A DNA stretch of 21,210 bases from the NCBI GenBank assembly GCA_030530185.1, contig JAUMVL010000005.1, positions 1 to 21,210 on the forward strand, read 5' to 3'. The translations under genes were made by a program, and so were the position numbers. A model generated the notes under the pieces. It made no database searches. It was not told the origin of the DNA and saw only the letters and a program-made list of their open reading frames with translations. Source of the DNA: Clostridia bacterium (GTDB taxonomy: Bacteria; Bacillota; Clostridia; Christensenellales; CAG-138). This document shows positions 14,926 to 21,210 of this stretch, piece after piece; position 1 is the first letter of the stretch, and each line of letters starts with the position of its first letter.

Positions 14926-17136
14926 ATGGATTTAGCGAAACTGAACGAACAGCAGCGACAGGCGGTCACAACGACAGAGGGACCGCTCCTTGTTTTGGCG
15001 GGGGCGGGCAGTGGAAAGACACGCGTTTTGACGCATCGCATCGCCTATCTAATCGAAGAAAAAGGTGTCGCGCCATATCGGATTTTGGCGCTGACGTTTA
15101 CGAATAAAGCCGCAAAAGAGATGCGCGAGCGGGTCGATGCGCTCGTCGAAACCGATGCGGCGTCGATCTGGGTGTTCACGTTTCACGGCTTCTGCGTACG
15201 CATTTTACAGGCCGAAATCGAACGGCTCGGCTATGGAAAAGGGTTTATCATTTACGACGATCAGGATCAGCAATCCCTGATCGGTCATGTCATAAAGGAC
15301 CTCAATCTCAACGAGAAAATTTACAGCAAGCGGATGCTCTCATCCGTGTTTTCGGATGCCAAGAACCATTCGCTCAGACCCGCGCAATTTCTGTCCGAGA
15401 CGAATCAGCCGAAAGCGGTTCTGGAGGCTTTTTCGCTGTATCAAAAGCGGCTGAAAGAAGCGAATGCGCTTGACTTTGACGATCTGCTTCTGAAGACGAT
15501 CGAATTATTCGAGAAGTTTCCCGACGTGCTTGAAAAATACCGCAGTCGATTCCATTATATCCTCGTGGACGAATATCAGGACACGAACCTTGCGCAATAT
15601 CACATTGTAAACCTGCTTGCCAAGGAGCATCGCAATCTTTGCGTCGTCGGCGACGATGATCAGAGCATCTATGCCTGGCGCGGCGCGGATATCCGCAATA
15701 TTCTCGAATTTGAGAAGGATTTCCCCGGCTGTACCGTGATTCGACTGGAGCAGAACTATCGCTCCACCGAAAAAATTCTCAATGCTGCAAATGAGGTCAT
15801 TTCCAACAACAAGGGCCGCAAAGCGAAGCGTCTTTGGACTGCGCAGAAGGGCGGCGACGACATTGACGTACACGAAGCCGATGACGAGCGTGACGAAGCG
15901 TACTACATTTGCTCACGCATTTCCAATGCCGTGCGGGCCGGCGCGCGCTACGACCGCTATGCAATTCTCTATCGCACGCATGCGCAAAGCCGCGTGCTGG
16001 AAATGACGCTCAAAAGCTTTGGCATTCCTTATCGTGTTTACGGCGGCGTTTCGTTCTTCTCGCGTGCCGAGGTCAAGGATATCCTTGCCTATCTTCGTCT
16101 TGTCTTGAACCCCGCGGACGACGAAGCATTTTTGCGCGTGGTCAACCTGCCGCCGCGCGGCATCGGTTCTGCCTCGATCCTTGCGCTGCTCGCGCATGCA
16201 CGAGAGCACGGCGTTCCTCTGTTAACCGCCGCGATCGACCCCGGCGAACTGCCCGCCAAGGTTGCCACAAAGTTCTTCCCGTTTCTGGACATGTTCCAGG
16301 CCCAGTACATGAAGTACACGACCGTCCCGCTGTCCGAATTCACGAGAGGCTTGCTGGACGCAATCGGATACGACGCGTATCTGAAATCCGATAAAAAGGA
16401 AAACTATGAAACGAGAGCCGAAACCGTTGAGGAGCTTTTGGGCTATATCGCCGAGTTTGAAAAGAACTATACCGAGGACAACGGCGAAGTTCTGCAGGCG
16501 TTTTTGACGAGCGTTGCGCTGTTCTCACAGGCAGACGCGGTCGAGGAGGACAATGGCTGCGTCAACCTGATGACGCTCCACGCAGCCAAAGGATTGGAAT
16601 TTCCGGTTGTATTCCTGTGCGGTCTCGAAGACGGACTGTTCCCGTCGAGCCAGTCGCGTTTCGACCCGGAAAAGATGGAAGAGGAACGGCGTCTCTGCTA
16701 CGTCGGTGTGACCCGTGCGCGGGAGAAGCTATACCTATCCTATGCCAAGCAGCGCATGCTCTACGGCAGCCGCAGCGCCTCCGCCCCGTCCCCCTTCTTG
16801 ACCGAGATGGGCAATGCGCTTCCGATCAACCGCTCGCAGCCGCGTCAGGCGTTCCGCGAAGCCGAAGCGCCGCGCAGCGAGTCGTTCCATTCCTATACGC
16901 CGCCCAAGGTCACCTCGCCGCTGTCGCTGCGGCCGACCAAGGCCGAACCGCCGAAGCCCGTGCAGCGGAAGAACTTTGAGGGACAGGTTGGCGATACCGT
17001 GCGGCACAAGGTGTTCGGCAAAGGCACGATTACAAGCCTGTCCGGCTCCGGCAGCGCCATGATTGTCGAGATCCGGTTCGAAAGCGGCGTGACCAAAAAG
17101 CTTGCTGCCGCTTTTGCGCCGCTCGAAAAAGAATAA
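14926..17136 (+). CDS. pcrA: DNA helicase PcrA (UvrD family)
   Basis: A 736-residue superfamily 1A 3'-5' DNA helicase used in repair, rolling-circle replication and removal of stalled RNA polymerase. All motifs are visible: Walker A AGAGSGKT (25-32), ALTFTNKAAKEMRERV (Ia), FHGFCVRIL (Ib), VDEYQDTN (II), GDDDQSIYAWRGADI (III), RLEQNYRST (IV), LMTLHAAKGLEFPVVFLCG (V) and YVGVTRAREKLYLS (VI). The C-terminal VGDTVRHKVFGKGTI is the Tudor-like segment that binds RNA polymerase in PcrA. Length is normal. The start is ATG after AAGGGGG, two bases after the DUF4364 stop. ligA follows 41 bases later, the classic pcrA-ligA pairing of Bacillota. Confidence 0.97.
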   Translation: MDLAKLNEQQRQAVTTTEGPLLVLAGAGSGKTRVLTHRIAYLIEEKGVAPYRILALTFTNKAAKEMRERVDALVETDAASIWVFTFHGFCVRILQAEIERLGYGKGFIIYDDQDQQSLIGHVIKDLNLNEKIYSKRMLSSVFSDAKNHSLRPAQFLSETNQPKAVLEAFSLYQKRLKEANALDFDDLLLKTIELFEKFPDVLEKYRSRFHYILVDEYQDTNLAQYHIVNLLAKEHRNLCVVGDDDQSIYAWRGADIRNILEFEKDFPGCTVIRLEQNYRSTEKILNAANEVISNNKGRKAKRLWTAQKGGDDIDVHEADDERDEAYYICSRISNAVRAGARYDRYAILYRTHAQSRVLEMTLKSFGIPYRVYGGVSFFSRAEVKDILAYLRLVLNPADDEAFLRVVNLPPRGIGSASILALLAHAREHGVPLLTAAIDPGELPAKVATKFFPFLDMFQAQYMKYTTVPLSEFTRGLLDAIGYDAYLKSDKKENYETRAETVEELLGYIAEFEKNYTEDNGEVLQAFLTSVALFSQADAVEEDNGCVNLMTLHAAKGLEFPVVFLCGLEDGLFPSSQSRFDPEKMEEERRLCYVGVTRAREKLYLSYAKQRMLYGSRSASAPSPFLTEMGNALPINRSQPRQAFREAEAPRSESFHSYTPPKVTSPLSLRPTKAEPPKPVQRKNFEGQVGDTVRHKVFGKGTITSLSGSGSAMIVEIRFESGVTKKLAAAFAPLEKE

Positions 17137-17177
17137 CATGCGCCCCGACGGGGCGATTCCCTACAAGAGGAGATCTC

Positions 17178-19136
17178 ATGATAACATCCCGGCAACGCGA
17201 CTTAGTCGCCCTGTTGAACCGCTACGCGGCCGCCTACTACGAGCAGGATGCACCGCTTGTTTCCGACGCCGAATACGACGCGCTTTACGACGAATTGCTT
17301 GCGCTCGAAGCCGAGAGCGGCGAAGTCCTGCCTGACAGTCCGACGCTGCGGGTCGGCGGCGCACCGCTCGTCAAGTTCGAGGAGCATCGGCATCTCGGCC
17401 GGCTCTGGAGCCTTGACAAGGTACGCACAAAAGAGGGTGTCGCCGACTTTGTCCGCCGCGTTCAAGCGGCTGCGGCGGGACGGCGCGTTACATTCGGCCT
17501 TGAATACAAGTTTGACGGATTGACGGTAAACCTCACCTACGATCACGGCGTGCTTGTGCAGGGCGCCACTCGCGGCAACGGTATCGTCGGCGAAGCGATT
17601 CTTCCGCAGATGCGCACGATCCGCAACATTCCGCTGTCGATCCCGTTTGCGGGCCGCATGGAGGTGCAGGGCGAATGCATTATGCGTCTGTCCGTACTCG
17701 ATGCCTACAACCGCACTGCCGATGAACCGCTCAAGAATGCACGCAACGCCGCGGCGGGCGCATTGCGTAACCTCGATCCCGCCGTTACCGCGGCGCGCAA
17801 ACTTGACGTTTTTTGCTATAACGTCGGCTATATCGAAGGAAAGACGCTGCACAATCAGGCGGAGATGCTCGCCTTTTTGAAGGAAAACGGGTTCCCGATC
17901 TCCGATTATGTGCGCTATTGCGACACGGCAGACCAGCTGCTGCATGAAATCGATCTTGCCGAGGAAAAACGCGACTCGCTCGATTTTCTGATCGACGGGA
18001 TGGTCATCAAGGCGACGGACTTCGCGCTGCGGCAAGAGCTTGGTTCAACCGAAAAGTTTCCGCGCTGGGCGATGGCGTATAAATTCGCTGCCGAGGAAAC
18101 GACCGCAGTTGTTGAGGATGTAACCTGGGAGGTTGGCCGCACCGGCAAGCTGACGCCGCTGGCGCATGTGGAACCCGTCGAATTTGCCGGTGTCACCGTC
18201 CGCAAGGCGACGTTGAACAACTGGGACGATGTGCAGCGCAAGCGTGTCGGCATCGGCTCACGCGTGTTCATCCGCCGCAGCAACGATGTGATCCCCGAGA
18301 TTTTGGGTGCCGTACCGGACGATCATCCGATCCGTCCTGTTGAAAAACCGACTCGCTGTCCGCAATGCGGCGCGCATGTCGAGCAGCGCGGCGCTCACAT
18401 TTACTGCACCAACTCACTCTCCTGCCGTCCGCAGATCAAGGCTCGCCTTGCGCATTACGCCTCGCGCGATGCAATGGATATTGACGCGTTTGCCGACAAA
18501 ACCGCAGAGCAATTCATCGATGCGTTCGGTATTTCAACGATTCCCGAGCTGTACGCCTTAACGCATGAGCAGCTTGTCGCACTCGAACGGTTCGGGCATA
18601 AGAAGGCGCAGAACCTTCTCGATGCGCTCGAAACGAGCAAAACGCGGCCGCTTTCGGCGTTTCTGTTTGCGCTCGGCATTCCGAATGTCGGCGTCAAAAC
18701 CGCAAAGGACCTTGCCAAATCGTTCCGCACGCTTGCGGCGGTCCGTGCCGCAACCAGGGAACAGCTTCTCGAAATTGAGGACATTGGCGAAGTTGTTGCA
18801 GACGGCATCGTCACCTTCTTTGCAGATCCCTCGATCAACGAGCAAATCGACCTGCTTTTGGCGCGCGGCGTTTCCCCTGCCGAGGAGGCCGAAATCACCG
18901 GGGATCGACCGCTTGCAGGTTTGACCGTTGTCGTGACCGGCACGCTCCCGACGCTGTCGCGTCGCGATGCCGAAGACTTGATCGAGCAGAACGGCGGCAA
19001 GGCTGCGGGCAGCGTCTCCAAGAAAACGGCGTTCGTTGTCGCGGGCGAAGCCGCCGGTTCCAAGCTCACCAAAGCACAGCAGCTTGGCATTGAGATTATC
19101 GACGAAGCGGAGTTTCTGAAGCGGATTGGACGATAG
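17178..19136 (+). CDS. ligA: NAD-dependent DNA ligase
   Basis: LigA seals nicks in duplex DNA using NAD. The 652-residue protein has the family's domains in order: Ia (1-70), adenylation domain with EYKFDG and Lys111, OB fold (about 310-385), a four-cysteine zinc site (Cys394, 397, 410, 416), helix-hairpin-helix repeats and a C-terminal BRCT domain (about 578-652). Several usually invariant positions differ: GATRGDG is GATRGNG (129-135), ATLHN is ATLNN (344-348), and the usual RAG(E/D)VIP is RSNDVIP (367-373). I recall this variant from other clostridial LigA proteins, so it looks like a subfamily, not decay. The ATG follows AGAGGAG. No second ligase is visible here. Confidence 0.95.
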   Translation: MITSRQRDLVALLNRYAAAYYEQDAPLVSDAEYDALYDELLALEAESGEVLPDSPTLRVGGAPLVKFEEHRHLGRLWSLDKVRTKEGVADFVRRVQAAAAGRRVTFGLEYKFDGLTVNLTYDHGVLVQGATRGNGIVGEAILPQMRTIRNIPLSIPFAGRMEVQGECIMRLSVLDAYNRTADEPLKNARNAAAGALRNLDPAVTAARKLDVFCYNVGYIEGKTLHNQAEMLAFLKENGFPISDYVRYCDTADQLLHEIDLAEEKRDSLDFLIDGMVIKATDFALRQELGSTEKFPRWAMAYKFAAEETTAVVEDVTWEVGRTGKLTPLAHVEPVEFAGVTVRKATLNNWDDVQRKRVGIGSRVFIRRSNDVIPEILGAVPDDHPIRPVEKPTRCPQCGAHVEQRGAHIYCTNSLSCRPQIKARLAHYASRDAMDIDAFADKTAEQFIDAFGISTIPELYALTHEQLVALERFGHKKAQNLLDALETSKTRPLSAFLFALGIPNVGVKTAKDLAKSFRTLAAVRAATREQLLEIEDIGEVVADGIVTFFADPSINEQIDLLLARGVSPAEEAEITGDRPLAGLTVVVTGTLPTLSRRDAEDLIEQNGGKAAGSVSKKTAFVVAGEAAGSKLTKAQQLGIEIIDEAEFLKRIGR

Positions 19137-19150
19137 TTTTCGATCATTTT

Positions 19151-19184
19151 CAGCGCCGCACCCGTGCGGCGCTGACCTTTTTTT
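19151..19184 (+). terminator. Terminator after ligA
   Basis: CAGCGCCGCA pairs perfectly with TGCGGCGCTG (10 bp, CCCG loop), followed by ACC and seven T residues. It lies 14 bases after the ligA stop and 17 bases before the start of the HAD gene, whose own promoter is not evident. Confidence 0.94.
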
Positions 19185-19201
19185 GCAATTCGGAGGAACG
19201 T

Positions 19202-20050
19202 ATGTCGCAAAGCCTTTTGTTTTTTGACATTGACGGCACAATCATTGATGAAATGGGCTGCATTCCCGACTGAACCGTGGAGGCTCTGCGGGCAGTACGT
19301 CAAAGCGGCGGCCTGTGCTTTGTCAATACCGGTCGACCGTTCGGCCACATTGACCGACGTGTGCTTGCGCTCGGGTTTGACGGATATATCTGCTCGTGCG
19401 GCCAGCATATCGAATACTTTGGAAAAACGATTCTGCACGCCGGATTTGACGCGGCCGAATCATACGACATCGCGCAAACGGTGCGTCGCTGCGGGCTGAA
19501 CGCCCTGTACGAATCCGAACGCGGCGTCTGGCTCGATTTTCACGATCCGATCCCGCCTGTCATCCGGCGCGATCGGGATCGATTTGCCTCGTACGGACTG
19601 AAAACCGCAGGAGCTGTAACCGATCCGGATTTTCAATTTGACAAATTCTGCGTGTGGGAGAGCGCCGGCTCCAGCCTTGTCCCACTTCGTGAGAAACTGC
19701 AAGATCGCTGCACGATGATCGACCGCGGACGCGAGAACTTTTACGAGTGTATTTTGAAAGAATACTCCAAAGCGACCGGGATTGCCGCCATTCGGGCGCT
19801 GACCGACGTGCCTCCGAACCGCTGTTATGCATTCGGCGATGGACCGAACGATCTGCCGATGCTGACCGCCGTCCCGCATTCCGTCGCGATGGGGAATGCG
19901 CCGAACGAAGTCAAAGCAGTCTGTGAATACGTTACGGCTCCGCTGCATCAAGGCGGCATTGCCGAAGCAATCCGGCACTATGGGCTGATTCAAACGGAAA
20001 TTCCGTTATTATCCGATCCGAGCGGTTTACAGCATGGAACAAAAATTTGA
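19202..20050 (+). pseudogene. Cof-type HAD phosphatase interrupted by an in-frame TGA
   Basis: Reading through one stop, this frame encodes a 282-residue HAD-superfamily IIB (Cof-like) sugar or nucleotide phosphatase. Motif I, FFDIDGTIID (8-17), lies in the first 23 codons. TGA at 19271-19273 follows IPD, where relatives have Ser, and TVEALRAVRQ resumes directly after it. Motif II NTGRP, the motif III lysine (ILKEYSKATGI) and motif IV FGDGPNDLPML are intact in the long downstream part. The ATG follows CGGAGGAACGT. A restart at GTG 19277 would lack the catalytic aspartates, so the product should be inactive unless the stop is read through. A single C to G change of a Ser TCA codon, or a base-call error, would explain it. 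The 3' end overlaps the cupin gene. Confidence 0.8.
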
Positions 20051-20456
20051 CAGGGAAAACGTGTTTGGACGCGGAGAACTCAATTCCGCATACGCGCAGT
20101 ACTTTATCGGTCACTCCTATCTCAACCCGCTTGGACGAGTTGAGGAAGCAGGGCTCAGCCTGTTTAACGTGACATTTGAGCCGGGCTGCCGCAACAACTG
20201 GCATATTCACCACGCAACCAGGGGCGGCGGACAGATTCTGATCTGCACCGCAGGCTCCGGCTGGTATCAGGAGGAGAACAAGTCCCCCGTCTCGCTTGTT
20301 CCCGGCACGGTTATCGTGATTCCCGCAAACGTGAAGCATTGGCACGGTGCGAAAAAGGACAGCTGGTTTTCACACATTGCAATCGAGGTCCCCGGCGAAA
20401 ACACATCGAATGAATGGTGCGAACCGGTCGAGGAAGAGGCGTACGCCCAGCCGTAA
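20034..20456 (+). CDS. Cupin domain protein
   Basis: A 140-residue single-domain cupin, a small beta-barrel metal-binding protein. WHIHHATRGGGQILICTAGS (53-72) is cupin motif 1 with the His-X-His metal ligands, and PGTVIVIPANVKHWHGA is motif 2 with its histidines. The family occurs widely in gut Clostridia and Bacteroidia, often next to carboxymuconolactone-decarboxylase-like genes; the reaction is not known. Its ATG lies 17 bases before the end of the HAD frame, and the upstream GAGCGG is a weak ribosome site. Translation probably depended on coupling to the HAD gene, which its internal stop may now disturb. Confidence 0.9.
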   Translation: MEQKFDRENVFGRGELNSAYAQYFIGHSYLNPLGRVEEAGLSLFNVTFEPGCRNNWHIHHATRGGGQILICTAGSGWYQEENKSPVSLVPGTVIVIPANVKHWHGAKKDSWFSHIAIEVPGENTSNEWCEPVEEEAYAQP

Positions 20457-20568
20457 ACGAACCGGTCAAGCGGTTGCCGTTTGTACTTGTGCGGCTCCTT
20501 TTCGATGCCTTGCGATCCCGGAATCATTTTCCTTGCCCAGACGGTTGCCCAAGCAGATATCATCTTGC

Positions 20569-20594
20569 AAAAGCCGAGTTTTCCCGGCTTTTTT
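20569..20594 (+). terminator. Terminator after the cupin gene
   Basis: AAAAGCCG pairs with CGGCTTTT (8 bp) around an eight-base loop and is followed by further T residues. It lies about 110 bases after the cupin stop; I see nothing else convincing in that gap except a repeated GAACCGGTC (20421 and 20459). Confidence 0.8.
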
Positions 20595-20659
20595 CGTTGT
20601 TGTCGCTTCTGCAATTGCGCTATGCTTCGATCGAATTCTGAAAATCTCTGTCGACTCCG

Positions 20660-20688
20660 TTGACCGTTTTGAAAAAGCGATGTATAAT
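20660..20688 (+). promoter_or_regulatory. Sigma-A promoter upstream of the MOSC gene
   Basis: TTGACC (20660-20665) and a perfect TATAAT (20683-20688) are separated by 17 bases. The transcript would start near 20695, about 25 bases before the 31-codon ORF. Confidence 0.85.
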
Positions 20689-20719
20689 ATGAATAAGTTA
20701 TGAACAGGAGGCAGCCGGA

Positions 20720-20815
20720 ATGCGCATAGCGATCACACCTCAAACCGTTTTAGGCGGCAAGCAGGGCAAAATGCCTGCAACGGATCGATTCCTGCATGTC
20801 CGTTTCATCGTTTGA
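20720..20815 (+). CDS. Possible 31-residue leader ORF overlapping the MOSC gene
   Basis: An ATG with a near-perfect AGGAGG eight bases upstream opens a 31-codon frame (MRIAITPQTVLGGKQGKMPA, then 11 more residues). It ends at TGA, 20 bases inside the MOSC gene in another frame. The MOSC start itself has only a weak ribosome site, so this ORF may drive coupled translation. Alternatives are the remnant of a gene or an N-terminal extension lost by frameshift. I do not recognise the peptide. Confidence 0.4.
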   Translation: MRIAITPQTVLGGKQGKMPATDRFLHVRFIV

Positions 20816-21210
20816 TATGGGCACTGTCGTTTCCGTCTGCATCAGCGAAAAAAAAGGTACCGCCAAGCATCCCGTTCCCGAGATCATTCTTCGCGTCGGA
20901 CACGGAATCGACGGCGATGCGCATGCGGGCAACTGGCATCGCCAGATCAGCCTGCTGGCTGTCGAGAGTGTGGAGCCGATGCGAAAGTTGATTCCAGACC
21001 TTCCCATCGGTGCGTTTGCCGAAAACATTCTGACCGAAGGAATTGCGCTGAAATCGCTTCCGGTCGGGACGGTGCTTCAAGTGGGCGAAGCGCTGCTTGC
21101 CGTAACTCAGATCGGTAAGGAATGTCATGCGGACTGCGCAATCCGCAAAGCGGTCGGCGACTGCGTGATGCCGCGCGAAGGAATCTTTGCAATCGTTCTG
21201 CAGGGCGGCG
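20796..21210 (+). CDS. MOSC domain protein, partial
   Basis: The frame is open to the right edge, so the 3' end is missing. MOSC domains bind sulfur or molybdenum-cofactor-like ligands through a conserved cysteine. Visible signatures are VGHGIDGDAHAGNWHRQISL, GAFAENILTEGI, and VTQIGKECHADCAIRK with the conserved Cys, followed by GDCVMPREGIFA. These match the short bacterial MOSC proteins found with molybdenum-cofactor genes. The start may be ATG 20796 (MSVSSFDMGTVV) or the in-frame ATG at 20817, which fits relatives better; neither has a strong ribosome site. Neighbouring genes to the right, possibly moa, mog or moe genes, are out of view. Confidence 0.92.
   Translation, partial: MSVSSFDMGTVVSVCISEKKGTAKHPVPEIILRVGHGIDGDAHAGNWHRQISLLAVESVEPMRKLIPDLPIGAFAENILTEGIALKSLPVGTVLQVGEALLAVTQIGKECHADCAIRKAVGDCVMPREGIFAIVLQGG

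Noticed and set aside
17141..17155. GC hairpin CGCCCC/GGGGCG between pcrA and ligA as a terminator
   Set aside because: Six base pairs with no T-run; pcrA and ligA are normally co-transcribed.
19271..19273. Selenocysteine insertion at the TGA in the HAD gene
   Set aside because: The position is normally Ser and not catalytic, no convincing SECIS-like hairpin stands out just after the TGA, and Cof-type HAD selenoproteins are not known to me.
1..21210. Mobile elements, CRISPR arrays, defence islands, tRNA or rRNA genes
   Set aside because: No repeat arrays, transposase or integrase motifs, or tRNA-like structures were seen; all long frames are explained by core genes.

Overview
The window looks like chromosomal DNA of a GC-rich, spore-forming member of the Clostridia (Bacillota). 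The evidence is a tricistronic germinant-receptor operon, a PyrR attenuator, the pcrA-ligA pair, a DUF4364 protein, and a purine operon in which IMP formation is split between a transformylase-only PurH and a PurO-type IMP cyclohydrolase. I would guess an oscillospiran or christensenellalean gut lineage, but the sequence alone does not fix the family. I see no phage, insertion sequence, CRISPR, tRNA or rRNA; nearly all of the window is compact, operonic housekeeping DNA.

Left block, minus strand, 6767 down to 1: a promoter, a ZTP/ZMP (pfl) riboswitch with a terminator, then purE, purC, purF, purM, a formate/nitrite-family channel (FNT), purN, a purO-like IMP cyclohydrolase and a 5'-complete but truncated purH that leaves the window at base 1. 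The genes overlap or lie within about 31 bases of each other. The riboswitch senses ZMP/ZTP, which accumulates when 10-formyl-THF is scarce. The operon it would turn on contains both formyl-THF-consuming enzymes and a likely formate channel. PurF lacks its catalytic N-terminal cysteine and other glutamine-site residues while keeping its PRPP loop and Fe-S cysteines, so this operon may run on free ammonia and formate.

Middle block, minus strand, 12000 down to 6794: an EamA-type DMT exporter and a GIY-YIG protein (with terminator), then a germinant-receptor operon A-B-C. The operon ends with a 53-residue two-helix membrane protein that resembles the small D subunits of Ger receptors. A sigma-G-like promoter precedes the A gene and sits so close to the ATG that the mRNA would be leaderless or the start lies downstream.

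Right block, plus strand, 12133 to the end: pyrR behind a full PyrR-type attenuator (promoter, PyrR-binding stem, antiterminator pairing, terminator), a uracil permease and a terminator; then DUF4364-pcrA-ligA and a terminator; then a Cof-type HAD phosphatase interrupted by an in-frame TGA at codon 24, a cupin and a terminator; then a strong promoter, a 31-codon ORF and a MOSC-domain gene that runs off the right edge.
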